Part shown: piece by piece, positions 28,286-39,807 of the stretch
Position numbering within the stretch: position 1 is the stretch's first letter
Layout: the number at the start of each line of letters is the position of its first letter
NCBI RefSeq assembly: GCF_003012745.1
Contig: NZ_PXYK01000015.1
Location: 62,001 to 126,000 of the forward strand
Length of the DNA: 64,000 nt
Source of the DNA: Kumtagia ephedrae
GTDB lineage: Bacteria > Pseudomonadota > Alphaproteobacteria > Rhizobiales > Rhizobiaceae
Reading direction: 5' to 3'
Program-made: the position numbers and the translations under genes
The notes under the pieces: generated by a model
Seen by the model: the letters and a program-made list of their open reading frames with translations, nothing else
What the model was told of the DNA's origin: nothing
The model's database searches: none

Positions 28286-28879
28286 TCACGAGTCGGCCCG
28301 TGTCGACAGCATCGCGGCGCGCTCGATCAGCGTCCGGCACAGGCGCTCCATGCCGTTGCGCAGCCTCTCCTCGCGAAAACCGCCATTCTCGTCGAAGGCT
28401 TTTTCGCCATAGGGCACCGAGACCTGCGGCGCGATCACTTCCATGCCGATATGCGACAGCACGGCGCGCAGATGGTTGGCGCTGCGGATGCCGGCGAAAT
28501 GGCCATCGGACGACGAGCACAGCGCCACCGGCTTGCCGGAGAACGGGCGCACCGGCGCGCCGCGATCCTTGCGCACACGGCTCACCCAGTCGATGGCGTT
28601 CTTGAGCAGCGGCGGCATCGAGCCGTTGTATTCGGGCGTCGCGATCAGCAGGCCCTCATGGTCGACGAACTGCCGAGCCAGCATCACGGCATTCTCCGGA
28701 ACGCCTTTCTCCGCCTCCATATCCTGGTCCATGATCGGCAGCGGATAGTCGCCGAGCGAGATGCGGGTCACCTCCGCCCCCTGCAGCGCGAGTTCGCGCA
28801 TGGCCGCGTCCGCGGTCTTGCCGCTGTAGGCGCCGGTGCGGATCGAGCCGGCGAAGACGAGGATTTTTGGATGATGCAA
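28286..28879 (-). CDS. NADPH-dependent FMN reductase family flavoprotein
   Basis: A 197-residue flavodoxin-like reductase: [16 protein letters not shown] binds FMN phosphate and [22 protein letters not shown] is the family signature. The best start is a TTG at 28879, directly before the first beta strand with AAAGGAAG about 8 nt upstream; no ATG fits. Likely reduces quinones, azo compounds or chromate, but the natural substrate is not clear. It lies in a same-strand run with an antitoxin gene and pyrF. Confidence 0.88.
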   Translation of the reverse strand: MHHPKILVFAGSIRTGAYSGKTADAAMRELALQGAEVTRISLGDYPLPIMDQDMEAEKGVPENAVMLARQFVDHEGLLIATPEYNGSMPPLLKNAIDWVSRVRKDRGAPVRPFSGKPVALCSSSDGHFAGIRSANHLRAVLSHIGMEVIAPQVSVPYGEKAFDENGGFREERLRNGMERLCRTLIERAAMLSTRADS

Positions 28880-28917
28880 AGGCCGGCTTCCTTTCGGGGA
28901 TCGGAGTTGGCCGGCTG

Positions 28918-29130
28918 TCAGTCCGGCCGCGCTTCGTCGGCATCCAGCGGCGCGTTCGCCGACAGCCACCCGAACGAGTGAGTACGCGAAAGCCGCTCGA
29001 ATTCGCTGTAGCTCAGGATGACGCCTTCGCGCCTGCCGCGCCGGGTGATGATGGATGGTCTTCCGGCAATCGCCTCGTCGAGGACACGCGAAAGCGTTGC
29101 CTTCGCCTCCTTCAGTGGGATTTCGCGCAT
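28918..29130 (-). CDS. Phd/YefM-family antitoxin without an adjacent toxin
   Basis: A 70-residue protein whose N-terminal 55 residues (MREIPLKEAKATLSRVLDEA, then PSIITRRGRREGVILSYSEFERL) match the Phd/YefM DNA-binding antitoxin domain; the C-terminal tail FGWLSANAPLDAD looks like a toxin-binding segment. AGGGGG lies 5 nt before the ATG. The next gene downstream, 38 nt away, is the FMN reductase; no PIN, RelE or Doc gene is nearby. Confidence 0.82.
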   Translation of the reverse strand: MREIPLKEAKATLSRVLDEAIAGRPSIITRRGRREGVILSYSEFERLSRTHSFGWLSANAPLDADEARPD

Positions 29131-29196
29131 GACAGCCCCCTTGGCTTCAGAAGTCATGCATGGGGAAATCAGCGGCGACAAGCCCAGCTTGTGCCG

Positions 29197-29805
29197 TCAG
29201 TTCCGTCGGCCGCGTTCATAGACCCACAATTGCGTGGGCGGGATGTTGCGGATGACGAAGTCGAAATGCCGCACCGTGTAGCTGCCGAGGCCGGGCGGCA
29301 CGGGCGATTTCGGCCCGTAGGTCAACTGGATGACCGGCCGGCCCTCGGAAGTGCGGTCGAGCAGGTCCTCGAGATAGGCGACGCGGCGCTCCACCGGAAA
29401 GTTCAGCAGCGGCACGCCGGAGATCACGCAGTCGAAGCGCTTCGGTGCGTCGGCCCCCAGAGTGTGGTCGAGATCGAAGGCGTCGCCCTCGATGACGTTG
29501 ACGCCGGGGAAATGGCGTCTCAGGTGGCGGACGAAGTCGGCCGAGTATTCGACGGTGTAGAGCTTCGCAGCCGGGACGCCGCGGGCGAGGATGGCGCGGG
29601 TGATGACGCCGGTCCCCGGGCCGATCTCCAGCACCGGCAGGCCGGACGAGACGTCGATGACGGAGGCCATGCGCCGGGCGGTGAAGGAACTGGTCGGAAT
29701 GATCGAGCCGACGGCTTTCGGCTTGTCGATCCAGCCTCGGAAGAAACGAAGTTCGTCGTCGAACTTCTCGGCCAGCGCCTTACGCAACTCCGAACCGCGT
29801 CGCAT
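29197..29805 (-). CDS. pmtA: phosphatidylethanolamine N-methyltransferase-like SAM methyltransferase (PmtA type)
   Basis: A 202-residue methyltransferase. The N-terminus KFDDELRFFRGWIDKPKAVGSIIPTSS, SAM motif I LEIGPGTGVITRAIL, the VISGVPLLNFP motif and C-terminal PPTQLWVYERGRRN are all as I know them in Sinorhizobium/Agrobacterium PmtA, which makes phosphatidylcholine by methylating PE. A KsgA-like rRNA methylase is less likely given length and C-terminus. GGGAG lies about 10 nt before the ATG at 29805. Confidence 0.82.
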   Translation of the reverse strand: MRRGSELRKALAEKFDDELRFFRGWIDKPKAVGSIIPTSSFTARRMASVIDVSSGLPVLEIGPGTGVITRAILARGVPAAKLYTVEYSADFVRHLRRHFPGVNVIEGDAFDLDHTLGADAPKRFDCVISGVPLLNFPVERRVAYLEDLLDRTSEGRPVIQLTYGPKSPVPPGLGSYTVRHFDFVIRNIPPTQLWVYERGRRN

Positions 29806-29935
29806 CGCGTCCACTCCCTGTCGCTGTGAGGCGATCAATACCAGCCTGACGTCCTGATGCAAGGCTTACGCAGCGGCGAAACGGGGTTCTCCCCGACTGG
29901 TTCCATCGGGCGTGACGGCGCCTCGGGCACACGCC

Positions 29936-31066
29936 TCAGTTGTTGCCGAACGACTCGAAGAAATCCTTCATGCGCGAGAAGAACCCGCTCGACTGCGGGG
30001 AATTCTCGGTGGAGGACAGCTTCTCGAATTCCTCCAGCAGCTCGCGCTGGCGCTTGCTCAGGTTCTGCGGCGTCTCGACCGCGGTCTGGATGTAGAGGTC
30101 GCCGATCGTCGGCTGCCGCAGGATCGGCATGCCCTTGCCCTTCAGCCGGAACTGGCGGCCGTTCTGTGTGCCTTCCGGCACCTTCACGCGGGTCTGCGAG
30201 CCGTCGAGCGTCGTCACCTCGAACGCGCCGCCCAGGGCGGCGGTGGTCATCGAGATCGGCACCTTGCAGTAGAGGTCGGCGCCGTCGCGCTGGAAGAATT
30301 CATGCGGCTTAACCGACAGGAAGATGTAGAGGTCGCCGGGCGGGCCGCCGCGCAGCCCCGCCTCGCCCTCGTTGGCGAGCCGGATGCGGGTGCCGTCCTC
30401 GATGCCGGCCGGAATGTTCACCGACAGCGAGCGCTCCTCGGTGACGCGGCCCTGGCCGGCGCATTTCGAGCAGGGGTCCTTGATGGTCTGGCCGCGGCCG
30501 TGGCACTGCGGGCAGGTCCGCTCGATCGAGAAGAAGCCTTGCGCGGCGCGCACGCGGCCGGAGCCCGAGCACAGCGAGCAGGTGACCGGCTGGGTGCCCG
30601 GCTTGGCGCCGGAGCCGCTGCAATCCGAGCAGGAGATCGAGGTCGGCACGCGGATCTGCGCCGTCCTGCCGGTATAGGCCTCCTCCAGCGTGATCTCCAT
30701 GTTGTAGCGCAGGTCGGCGCCGCGCTCGCGGCCGCCGGTCGAGCGGCGGCGGCCGCCGCCCATCATCTCCCCGAAAATGTCCTCGAAGATGTCGGAGAAG
30801 CCGCCCGAGCCGAAGCCGTTCGCGCCCCCGTTCATGCCGCCATGCTCGAACGCGGCATGGCCGAAGCGGTCATAGGCCGCCCGCTTCTGCGGGTCCTTCA
30901 GGGTCTCGTAGGCTTCGTTGATTTCCTTGAACTTCTGCTCGCAGGCGTTGTCCCCGGGATTGCGGTCGGGGTGGAACTGCATGGCGAGCTTGCGGAACGC
31001 GCTCTTGAGGGCCTTTTCGTCGGCTGATTTGCCGACGCCCAGCGTTTCATAGAAATCGGCTTTCAT
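29936..31066 (-). CDS. dnaJ: chaperone DnaJ
   Basis: A 376-residue type I Hsp40. J domain with HPD (FHPDRNPG), Gly/Phe-rich linker at about 70-110, four zinc repeats ([32 protein letters not shown]), then the C-terminal substrate domains. Co-chaperone of DnaK. Unlike the usual dnaK-dnaJ arrangement, an acyltransferase gene lies between it and dnaK. Confidence 0.97.
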   Translation of the reverse strand: MKADFYETLGVGKSADEKALKSAFRKLAMQFHPDRNPGDNACEQKFKEINEAYETLKDPQKRAAYDRFGHAAFEHGGMNGGANGFGSGGFSDIFEDIFGEMMGGGRRRSTGGRERGADLRYNMEITLEEAYTGRTAQIRVPTSISCSDCSGSGAKPGTQPVTCSLCSGSGRVRAAQGFFSIERTCPQCHGRGQTIKDPCSKCAGQGRVTEERSLSVNIPAGIEDGTRIRLANEGEAGLRGGPPGDLYIFLSVKPHEFFQRDGADLYCKVPISMTTAALGGAFEVTTLDGSQTRVKVPEGTQNGRQFRLKGKGMPILRQPTIGDLYIQTAVETPQNLSKRQRELLEEFEKLSSTENSPQSSGFFSRMKDFFESFGNN

Positions 31067-31177
31067 TCTGCCTTGTGAACCGGTGGATGAGTTTCAAGCT
31101 AGGTGCACTGCTTGTCCGATCAGCGCGGGCAACTGGCACAGGATTTAGTAAACCGCAAGCCGGTATGCCATAGGGGG

Positions 31178-31216
31178 CGGCCGGCAAAGCGACAGTTTTC
31201 GGCAGAAAACCGGCCG
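31178..31216. repeat. nested hairpin between the acyltransferase gene and dnaJ
   Basis: Outer stem CGGCCGG / CCGGCCG encloses an inner TTTTC-GGCA-GAAAA hairpin. No U-tract follows on either strand, so it is not a standard intrinsic terminator. It lies just after the acyltransferase stop on the minus strand and before dnaJ. Confidence 0.55.
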
Positions 31217-31226
31217 TTGGAACGGA

Positions 31227-32339
31227 TCAGGCGGTTCCAGTTGCGGCGGCACCACGCTTTTGCGCCGCCGCGCCGGCTTGCGTGCCGCCGAAACGGGCAT
31301 TGAGATAGCGGCTGACCGGCCCTTCGAAATAGCGGTCCGACAGCAGCGCGGTCGCGATCACCGCCGCTGCCGGCAGATACCAGTAGGCGTAGAAGCTCAT
31401 GACGCCCATCGGCTCGAGCATCTTGCGCCACACCACGGCGAGTAGGACGCTCTCGATCACCGGATGGATCATGTAGATGCCGAAGGAGACGCGGCCGATC
31501 GGATGCAGCGGCTTGAGATAGGCGGCGGCCTCGGGATCGTTGCGCTCGGCGAGCGCGGCGAGGAAGGTCGCGGCCGCCAGCAGGAGCACGATCACATAGG
31601 CGTTCTGCAGCGTCGCCATCGCCGCGACCGCCGCGATGAAGACGAGCCATCCAGGCACGAGGCTCTTCAGCCCGAACCTGCTGTCGCGTACGGCGACGGC
31701 GACCATGGCGCCGAGCGCGAAATCGGCGAAGGCGCGATAGGCGCCCCAGGTGTTGGCCTGAAGCCAGCTCGGAAACGGTATCCAGCCCATGGCCACACCG
31801 ATTTCCAGCGCAACGATGGCCGCGGCCGCAACGGCGGCCAGCCCCCATATCCCGTACCGCTGATAGGCCAGGACCAGCACCGGCAGGGTGAGATAGCAGA
31901 ACCATTCGGCCGAAAGCGTCCAGCCGACATAGTTGAAGGTGAGCGTGTCGGTAAGGCCCCAGGCCTGCACCAGCAGGATGTTGGCCGGCAGTGCCGACCA
32001 GGCATAACGCTCGGGCTGCTCCGACTGCACGAGGCCGAGATGCAGCGCGGCGGCGACGACGCAGAAGAACAGCAGCGTCATGAAATAAAGCGGATAGAGC
32101 CGCGCCAAGCGTCGCACGATGAAACGCCGGAACGAAACGGGCTCGGACATCAGCGTATCGGCATAGCGCAGCATGATCAGGAAGCCGGAGATCATGAAGA
32201 ACATCTCCATGAGCGGCATCAGGCGGTACAGCGCGGCGCTGGCCGCCTCGTGCCCGGGCGGCGCGTAGCGCAGGAAATGCCACATCATCACCGCGAGGGC
32301 AGCCGACAGCCGCCAGATCTCGAGCGTCCTGAAATGCAT
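31227..32339 (-). CDS. acyltransferase 3 family membrane protein (OafA/YrhL-like)
   Basis: A 370-residue integral membrane O-acyltransferase with about ten transmembrane helices. The N-terminus FRTLEIWRLSAALAVMMWHF carries the conserved Arg and His; LMEMFFMISGFLIM and the RRLARLYPLYF motif are typical. These enzymes acetylate or succinylate surface sugars, exopolysaccharide or peptidoglycan. The start at 32339 has GGGG 6 nt upstream. It sits between dnaK and dnaJ on the same strand, with an intrinsic terminator between dnaK and itself, so it likely has its own promoter. Confidence 0.9.
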   Translation of the reverse strand: MHFRTLEIWRLSAALAVMMWHFLRYAPPGHEAASAALYRLMPLMEMFFMISGFLIMLRYADTLMSEPVSFRRFIVRRLARLYPLYFMTLLFFCVVAAALHLGLVQSEQPERYAWSALPANILLVQAWGLTDTLTFNYVGWTLSAEWFCYLTLPVLVLAYQRYGIWGLAAVAAAAIVALEIGVAMGWIPFPSWLQANTWGAYRAFADFALGAMVAVAVRDSRFGLKSLVPGWLVFIAAVAAMATLQNAYVIVLLLAAATFLAALAERNDPEAAAYLKPLHPIGRVSFGIYMIHPVIESVLLAVVWRKMLEPMGVMSFYAYWYLPAAAVIATALLSDRYFEGPVSRYLNARFGGTQAGAAAQKRGAAATGTA

Positions 32340-32465
32340 CGGCCCCTGTTCCGACCCTGCCCCGGCAGCAGTGCCGCCGGCAACCCACGACAAGTGTATC
32401 TCGGGGAGAGAACGTTGGGGCGAGGTTCTTCAGGTAAGCTTAACGAAGGCCCGCGGTGCGTTCAC

Positions 32466-32496
32466 AAAAAAGAAGCCCGGCGCGGTGGCCGGGCTC
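32466..32496 (-). terminator. intrinsic terminator after dnaK
   Basis: On the minus strand AGCCCGGC-CACCGC-GCCGGGCT is followed by TCTTTTTT, about 25 nt after the dnaK stop. It would isolate dnaK from the acyltransferase and dnaJ, unless read-through occurs. Confidence 0.85.
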
Positions 32497-32521
32497 CCAT
32501 GCTGTCTCCGTCCGATCGGGA

Positions 32522-34438
<1,917 letters not shown>

Positions 34439-34560
34439 TCTATATTCTCTCCGCTTAGCAGGTTTTCAGGACCCAATGAGGCGTTCCGGTGAAAACCCCT
34501 GTTCTCAAGAAATTCGCCTGACGGACCGCATCCGCGACCTGTCCGGCGGCTGTGGCGCGT

Positions 34561-34589
34561 ATATAAGAACAGCCATTTCCGCGCGCAAG
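34561..34589 (-). promoter_or_regulatory. candidate dnaK promoter
   Basis: On the minus strand CTTGCG (34589-34584) and TTATAT (34566-34561) are 17 nt apart, close to the rhizobial CTTGAC-N17-CTATAT consensus, about 120 nt before the dnaK ATG. An RpoH-type promoter may overlap but I cannot resolve one. Confidence 0.45.
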
Positions 34590-34654
34590 CGCCGTCCCAG
34601 CGTCAAGTCGGCGGAAATATGGGCAAAACCCGCGTCTTCCCCCATATTCAGTCG

Positions 34655-35773
34655 ATGACCGCCACCACCACGATCAACCCGGCCGCGCTGCGCCGCCACC
34701 GTTTCGTCAACGCCCTGCACACCGGCATCCTCGCCGGCGGCAGCCTGCTGCTGCTCGCCGTCACCGCCTGGGTGTTCGGCGGGCTGAGCGGCGTCATCTT
34801 CGCCGTCATCTTCGGCGCGGTCTCGCTGGCGGCGGTGCGCCGCATCAGCCCGCAGATGGTGCTGTCCATGTACAAGGCGCGGCCGGTGACGGAGGCAAGC
34901 TTTCCGGCCGGCGTGCGCATCCTGAGGATGCTCGCCGAACGCGCCGAGCTGCCGGCGGTGCCGAAACTCTACGTCATCCCCTCGCAGATGCTGAACGCCT
35001 TCGCGGTCGGGCGGCGCGACGATTCCGTCATTGCCGTCACCGACGCGCTGGCGCGGCGGCTGACCACCCGCGAGCTCGCCGGCGTGCTCGCGCACGAGGT
35101 CAGCCACATCGCCCACGAGGACATCAAGGTGATGGCGCTGGCCGACATCGTCTCGCGCTTCACCTCGGTGATGTCGACGGTCGGCCTGTTCACGCTGCTG
35201 ATCAACCTCGGCGGCCTGTTCGGCGGCGCCGGCGAGCAGGTGCCGTGGCTGGCGGTGCTGGTGCTGCTGGCGGCGCCGACCATCGGCGGCCTGCTGCAGA
35301 TGGCGCTGTCGCGCACCCGCGAGTTCGACGCCGATTTCGGCGCGGCCGTGCTCACCGGCGATCCCGACGGGCTCGCCTCGGCGCTGCGGAAGCTGGAGCG
35401 GGCACGCGGCCGGCTGTGGGAAGGCATATTGCTGCCGGGCGGCCGCGTTCCCGATCCGTCGGTCCTGCGCACCCATCCGGCGACCGAGGACCGCCTGGCG
35501 CGGCTTGCAGCGCTGAAGGCCGAGATGGGGCAGGCCGCCGGCCCCGTCGTGATAGCTCTGCCGCCGACCCCGCCGCAGCCGATGCCGACGCCGCGCCGGT
35601 CGATAATCCCGTCGATCCGCGAACGACGCGGACTGCGGCCGCGCAGCCCGCTCTACGGCACGTTCTTCGCTCCGCTCGCCGATCTCGACGACCAGCCGGG
35701 TTGCGAGACGTCGCTCAATGCGCCGGACGGGATCCCGCGCATCCGGCTGACGCGCGGCGGGGTGTGGTGGTGA
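34655..35773 (+). CDS. htpX: M48 family zinc metalloprotease HtpX-like
   Basis: A 372-residue membrane protease (from the ATG at 34655). Two N-terminal transmembrane helices (about 25-65), zinc motif HEVSHIAHED, a further membrane pair after it, and the third zinc ligand in SRTREFDAD. HtpX degrades damaged membrane proteins with FtsH. The C-terminal 90 residues are Pro/Arg-rich and longer than in E. coli HtpX. An ATG at 34619 in the same frame is also possible; neither has a strong ribosome site. Divergent from dnaK. Confidence 0.9.
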   Translation: MTATTTINPAALRRHRFVNALHTGILAGGSLLLLAVTAWVFGGLSGVIFAVIFGAVSLAAVRRISPQMVLSMYKARPVTEASFPAGVRILRMLAERAELPAVPKLYVIPSQMLNAFAVGRRDDSVIAVTDALARRLTTRELAGVLAHEVSHIAHEDIKVMALADIVSRFTSVMSTVGLFTLLINLGGLFGGAGEQVPWLAVLVLLAAPTIGGLLQMALSRTREFDADFGAAVLTGDPDGLASALRKLERARGRLWEGILLPGGRVPDPSVLRTHPATEDRLARLAALKAEMGQAAGPVVIALPPTPPQPMPTPRRSIIPSIRERRGLRPRSPLYGTFFAPLADLDDQPGCETSLNAPDGIPRIRLTRGGVWW

Positions 35774-35796
35774 ACGGCCGGAACCGGTGAGAACGC

Positions 35797-36783
35797 TCAG
35801 ACCGGCTCCCAGCCGTCCTTTTCAGAGGCGCGGAAGATGGCGTCGATGACCTTCTGGTTCTTGACCGACTCCTCCAGCGTGAACACCGGATCGTCGCCGC
35901 CCAGCGCGGCGCGGGCAAAGGTCTCGACCTCCAGCCGGTATTGCCGCGTCGCCGGGAAGCGGAACACGGTCGCCTCGGTGTGGGTCTGGTTGTGCAGCTC
36001 GATGCGGTGGTGGTCGTAGTCGCCGGCGTTGAACGGCGCATGCACCTCGATGAACCCCTTTTCGCCGTGGAAGACCATGAACTGGCGCAATGCCATCTGC
36101 GTCGAGCAGTAGAAGGTGAGGTGGAAATCGCCGAAATCGGCCTTGGTGCTGGAATAGGTGTCGGTGCCGAACTTTTGGTCGCGCTCGACCGTCGACTGGA
36201 TGCGCAGCGGCTCCTGGCCGGTGACGAAACGGGTCGACACCGTCGGGTAGACGCCGATGTCCGGCAGCGCGCCGCCGCCGAGCTCGGGGATGTTGCGCAT
36301 GTTGGTGGCGTCTACGTTGTAATAAGAGAAGGCGCCCTGCACGTGGCGCAGCCGGCCGATGGTGCCGTCCTGCACCAGCTCTCGCACCTTCTTCCACTGC
36401 GGGTGGTAGACCACCATGAAGGCCTCGCAGACCAGCACCTTGTTGCGGTCGCGGGCGGCGATCACCTCGGCGATGTCCTTCGCGTCAAGCGCCAGCGGCT
36501 TCTCGACCAGCACATGCTTGCCGGCGTCGGCCGCCTTCACCGCCCATTCGACATGCTGCGAGGTCGGCAGCGGGATGTAGACGCCGTCGATCGTGTCGGA
36601 GGCGAGCATCTCCTCGTAGGAGCCGAAGGCATGCGGCGCACCGAAGCGGTCGGCGAGCGCGCGGGCCTTGGCCGCGTCGCGGCTCGCCACCGCCATCAGC
36701 ACGCCGTTCTCGGCGTCCTGGATGGCGGGCAGCAACTGCTCGCGCCCGATCTTGGCAGTCGACAGGACACCCCAGCGGAACAT
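35797..36783 (-). CDS. Gfo/Idh/MocA-family sugar dehydrogenase (second copy)
   Basis: A 328-residue NAD(P)-dependent dehydrogenase. The N-terminus [19 protein letters not shown] is the Rossmann entry, and VEKPLALDA is the catalytic E-K-P motif; the C-terminal domain is typical. It resembles xylose or trans-dihydrodiol dehydrogenase-like members more than the protein at 5318-6505. GGAGG lies 6 nt before ATG 36783, preferred over ATG 36789, which abuts it. Lies 212 nt after rbsK on the same strand. Confidence 0.9.
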   Translation of the reverse strand: MFRWGVLSTAKIGREQLLPAIQDAENGVLMAVASRDAAKARALADRFGAPHAFGSYEEMLASDTIDGVYIPLPTSQHVEWAVKAADAGKHVLVEKPLALDAKDIAEVIAARDRNKVLVCEAFMVVYHPQWKKVRELVQDGTIGRLRHVQGAFSYYNVDATNMRNIPELGGGALPDIGVYPTVSTRFVTGQEPLRIQSTVERDQKFGTDTYSSTKADFGDFHLTFYCSTQMALRQFMVFHGEKGFIEVHAPFNAGDYDHHRIELHNQTHTEATVFRFPATRQYRLEVETFARAALGGDDPVFTLEESVKNQKVIDAIFRASEKDGWEPV

Positions 36784-36995
36784 TCTCATCCTCCCGTTCG
36801 TTCGCGGCGGTTATGCGCCGACCGTCGTGTTGCCTACTATGAAAGGCTGGGCAAGTCGATGACGTCCGAAGCCGCGCCATCGCTGCGTGTGGGCGACGCT
36901 TCCTGCCTCGCGCCGGCGAGATCAGCGTCCGGGTGCCCTACGGCGATCGGGCAGCGCCGTCGCTGGCTCCTAACCGCCTGCCGACGCGTCTCCCG

Positions 36996-37898
36996 TCAGG
37001 CCGCGCGCAGGGCCGCGTCGACGTCGCCGCGCAGCGGGATGGCCGGCTGTGCGCCCGGCTGGAGGCAGGCCAGCGAACCGGCTGCAGCGGCCCGCGCCAG
37101 CGCCTGGTCGAGCGCCAGCCCTTCGCCGAGCCCGGCCGCGAGATAGCCGCAGAACGTGTCGCCAGCGCCGACCGTATCCACCGGCGTCACCGGCAGGGCC
37201 GCCACCCGCAGCAGCCGGCCTTCGCCGACGGCGGCAACGCCGTCGGCGCCGAGCGTGACCACGATAGTGCGGCCGGTCTGCTCCGCGAAGCCGCGCATGC
37301 GATCCTCGCGGCTGTCGCCGGCCAGCGCGAGCGCCTCGGCATAAAGGTCGAACTCGGTCTCGTTGGCGACGACGAAGTCCGCCCTGGCGAGCAGGCCCGC
37401 CGCCTCGGGCCGGAACGGCGCGGTGTTGAGGATGGAGACGGCGCCGGCGGCGCGTGCAGCGTCGAGCGCCGCCTCCACGGTGTCGAGCGGGATCTCGTGC
37501 TGGAGCAGCACGATCTCGCCCCTGCTCAGCTTTGCCGCGGCCACGTCGCCGGAAGTCACCGTGCCGTTGGCACCGGGCACCACGACGATGACGTTCTCGC
37601 CCTTGCCGTCGACAAAGATCAGCGCGACGCCGGTCGCGGCATGCGTTGCGCGCACGGCCGACAGATCGACCTTGCCGTCGGAAAGCAGGGCGAGCGCCTC
37701 GGCGGCGAAGGCGTCCTTGCCGACCGCGCCGATCATGCGGGTGTCGCCGCCGGCCCTGGCCGCCGCCAGCGCCTGGTTGGCCCCCTTGCCGCCCGGCGCG
37801 GTGCGGAAAACCGAACCCGGCACCGTCTCGCCCGGCGCGGGCAGGCGCTCGACGTCGGCAACGAGATCGAGGTTTATCGAACCTATGACTGTGATCAA
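36996..37898 (-). CDS. rbsK: ribokinase (PfkB family)
   Basis: A 300-residue sugar kinase. N-terminal [20 protein letters not shown] and [14 protein letters not shown] are the ribokinase substrate motifs; [17 protein letters not shown] holds the anion hole and catalytic Asp. It phosphorylates ribose or a related nucleoside sugar. No ribose ABC transporter is adjacent. The downstream 36784-36995 has no supportable gene. Confidence 0.92.
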   Translation of the reverse strand: MITVIGSINLDLVADVERLPAPGETVPGSVFRTAPGGKGANQALAAARAGGDTRMIGAVGKDAFAAEALALLSDGKVDLSAVRATHAATGVALIFVDGKGENVIVVVPGANGTVTSGDVAAAKLSRGEIVLLQHEIPLDTVEAALDAARAAGAVSILNTAPFRPEAAGLLARADFVVANETEFDLYAEALALAGDSREDRMRGFAEQTGRTIVVTLGADGVAAVGEGRLLRVAALPVTPVDTVGAGDTFCGYLAAGLGEGLALDQALARAAAAGSLACLQPGAQPAIPLRGDVDAALRAA

Positions 37899-38114
37899 GG
37901 GACGCCTCCAAGCGAATTTGGCGGACCCTTAGCGAGTTTGCCCGAAGATTGGAACATGGGACCGGGCGGAAGCGGATATTGCCTCGACATCCTGCACGGG
38001 GCCTACGTTTCGAGGCTGCAAGCGGGCCGTCCCGTCCGCCGCCAGGATTCGCTTGGCCGGCACCGCCGGCCTGCCTTCGTGTCCGCCTCCGCCAGGCGCG
38101 GAAGACATGCACGA

Positions 38115-38130
38115 ATAAAGATTTCTTTAT
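38115..38130. promoter_or_regulatory. 16-bp near-palindrome ATAAAGATTTCTTTAT before ahcY, SahR-like
   Basis: ATAAAG-ATTT-CTTTAT has perfect 6-bp arms, in a short AT-rich island 92 nt before the ahcY ATG. The ArsR-family regulator SahR, which controls SAH recycling genes in Proteobacteria, recognises a palindrome of this type; assignment here is inference. The rest of the 37899-38221 gap holds no gene, and I see no SAH riboswitch pattern I can support. Confidence 0.55.
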
Positions 38131-38221
38131 GTCTCCATTGCCGCCCTCCGGCGTTTCTGCTAGTCAGTCGCCCGATCCGGCCCGTCGGGCACCTGCCCGG
38201 GCCTCAACTTGGAGCACTGCC

Positions 38222-39619
38222 ATGGCGGATAAGGACTACAAGGTCGCCGACCTTGCTCTCGCGGACTGGGGCCGCAAGGAAATCGACATCGCCGAGACCG
38301 AGATGCCGGGCCTGATGGCCTGCCGCGAAGAGTTCGGCACCGCGAAGCCGCTCAAGGGCGCCCGCATCACCGGCTCGCTGCACATGACCATCCAGACGGC
38401 GGTGCTGATCGAGACGCTGAAGGCGCTCGGCGCCGAGATCCGCTGGGCGTCGTGCAACATCTTCTCGACCCAGGACCACGCCGCCGCGGCGATCGCCGCC
38501 AGCGGCATCCCGGTCTACGCCGTCAAGGGCGAGTCGCTGGATGACTATTGGGTGTACACCGACAAGATCTTCCAGTGGGCCGATGGCGGCCTGTCGAACA
38601 TGATCCTCGACGACGGCGGCGACGCCACCATGTACATCCTGCTCGGCGCCCGCGCCGAGGCCGGCGAGGACGTCCTGTCGAAGCCGGGCAGCGAGGAAGA
38701 GGAGATCCTCTTCGCCCAGATCAAGAAGCGGCTGGCCGCCAGCCCGGGCTTCTTCACCAAGCAGCGCGACGCCATCCGCGGCGTCACCGAGGAGACCACC
38801 ACCGGCGTCAACCGCCTCTACCAGCTGCAGAAGAAGGGCCTGCTGCCCTTCCCGGCGATCAACGTCAACGACTCGGTCACCAAGTCGAAGTTCGACAACA
38901 AATACGGCTGCAAGGAATCGCTGGTCGACGGCATCCGCCGCGGCACCGACGTGATGATGGCCGGCAAGGTCGCGGTCGTCTGCGGCTACGGCGACGTCGG
39001 AAAGGGCTCGGCCGCCTCGCTCAGCGGCGCCGGCGCCCGCGTCAAGGTGACCGAGGTGGATCCGATCTGCGCGCTGCAGGCGGCGATGGACGGTTTCGAG
39101 GTCGTCACCCTCGAGGACGCCGCCCCGACCGCCGACATCGTCATCACCACCACCGGCAACAAGGACGTGGTGACGCTCGACCACATGCGCCTGCTCAAGG
39201 ACATGGCGATCGTCGGCAACATCGGCCACTTCGACAACGAGATCCAGGTTGCGGCGCTGAAGAACCTGAAATGGACCAACGTCAAGCCGCAGGTCGACAT
39301 GATCACCTTCCCGGACGGCAAGCGGATGATCCTGCTGTCGGAGGGCCGGCTGCTCAATCTCGGCAACGCCACCGGCCATCCGAGCTTCGTCATGTCGGCG
39401 TCCTTCACCAACCAGGTGCTGGCGCAGATGGAGCTGTGGACCAAGCCCGGCCAGTACGAGAACAAGGTCTACGTGCTGCCGAAGCATCTCGACGAGAAGG
39501 TCGCCCGCCTGCACCTCGACAAGCTCGGCGCCCGGCTGACCGAGCTCAGCTCCGAGCAGGCCTCCTATATCGGCGTGACGCCGCAGGGACCGTTCAAGCC
39601 GGAACACTACAGGTATTGA
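38222..39619 (+). CDS. ahcY: adenosylhomocysteinase
   Basis: A 465-residue enzyme hydrolysing S-adenosylhomocysteine to adenosine and homocysteine. [20 protein letters not shown] is the typical start; the NAD loop [12 protein letters not shown] and C-terminal KPEHYRY, whose Lys and Tyr reach the neighbouring subunit, are intact. GGAG lies 7 nt before the ATG. A strong terminator follows. In S. meliloti, as I recall, ahcY follows the HPr gene directly; here it lies about 20 kb away. Confidence 0.97.
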   Translation: MADKDYKVADLALADWGRKEIDIAETEMPGLMACREEFGTAKPLKGARITGSLHMTIQTAVLIETLKALGAEIRWASCNIFSTQDHAAAAIAASGIPVYAVKGESLDDYWVYTDKIFQWADGGLSNMILDDGGDATMYILLGARAEAGEDVLSKPGSEEEEILFAQIKKRLAASPGFFTKQRDAIRGVTEETTTGVNRLYQLQKKGLLPFPAINVNDSVTKSKFDNKYGCKESLVDGIRRGTDVMMAGKVAVVCGYGDVGKGSAASLSGAGARVKVTEVDPICALQAAMDGFEVVTLEDAAPTADIVITTTGNKDVVTLDHMRLLKDMAIVGNIGHFDNEIQVAALKNLKWTNVKPQVDMITFPDGKRMILLSEGRLLNLGNATGHPSFVMSASFTNQVLAQMELWTKPGQYENKVYVLPKHLDEKVARLHLDKLGARLTELSSEQASYIGVTPQGPFKPEHYRY

Positions 39620-39635
39620 TCCCTTAACCATACAA

Positions 39636-39649
39636 CACAATATATTGTG
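39636..39649. promoter_or_regulatory. perfect 14-bp palindrome CACAATATATTGTG
   Basis: A perfect AT-centred palindrome just before the ahcY terminator and 158 nt before the divL start. It could be an operator for divL or an extension of the terminator structure; no regulator is assigned. Confidence 0.4.
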
Positions 39650-39683
39650 GCCGGGCGATTGACTTTTCGCCCGGCTTTGTTTT
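39650..39683 (+). terminator. intrinsic terminator of ahcY
   Basis: GCCGGGCGA-(8 nt)-TCGCCCGGC followed by TTTGTTTT, a strong 9-bp stem with U-tract, 30 nt after the ahcY stop. Confidence 0.9.
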
Positions 39684-39807
39684 GCGCGGCAAACTTCTTC
39701 ACGTCGATTCGCCGACCCTGTATGTTGACTGTGATTCGCGACGCTTACGGCCATCCGGTCGTCGGACCGGGGGCGGTCTTGCAGACAGGCGCGGAGAGGA
39801 ACAGGAC

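Noticed and set aside
31178-31216. Intrinsic terminator for the acyltransferase gene
   Set aside because: The stem is good but no U-tract follows on the minus strand; listed as a hairpin repeat instead.
36790-36995. Possible gene remnant between the Gfo/Idh/MocA gene and rbsK
   Set aside because: Translations in all frames show no recognisable motif.
37949-38221. Upstream extension of ahcY by 91 codons
   Set aside because: The extension is unlike any AhcY N-terminus, and a proper ribosome site and standard start lie at 38222.
37899-38221. SAH riboswitch upstream of ahcY
   Set aside because: I could not find the conserved riboswitch core; the palindrome at 38115-38130 fits protein control better.
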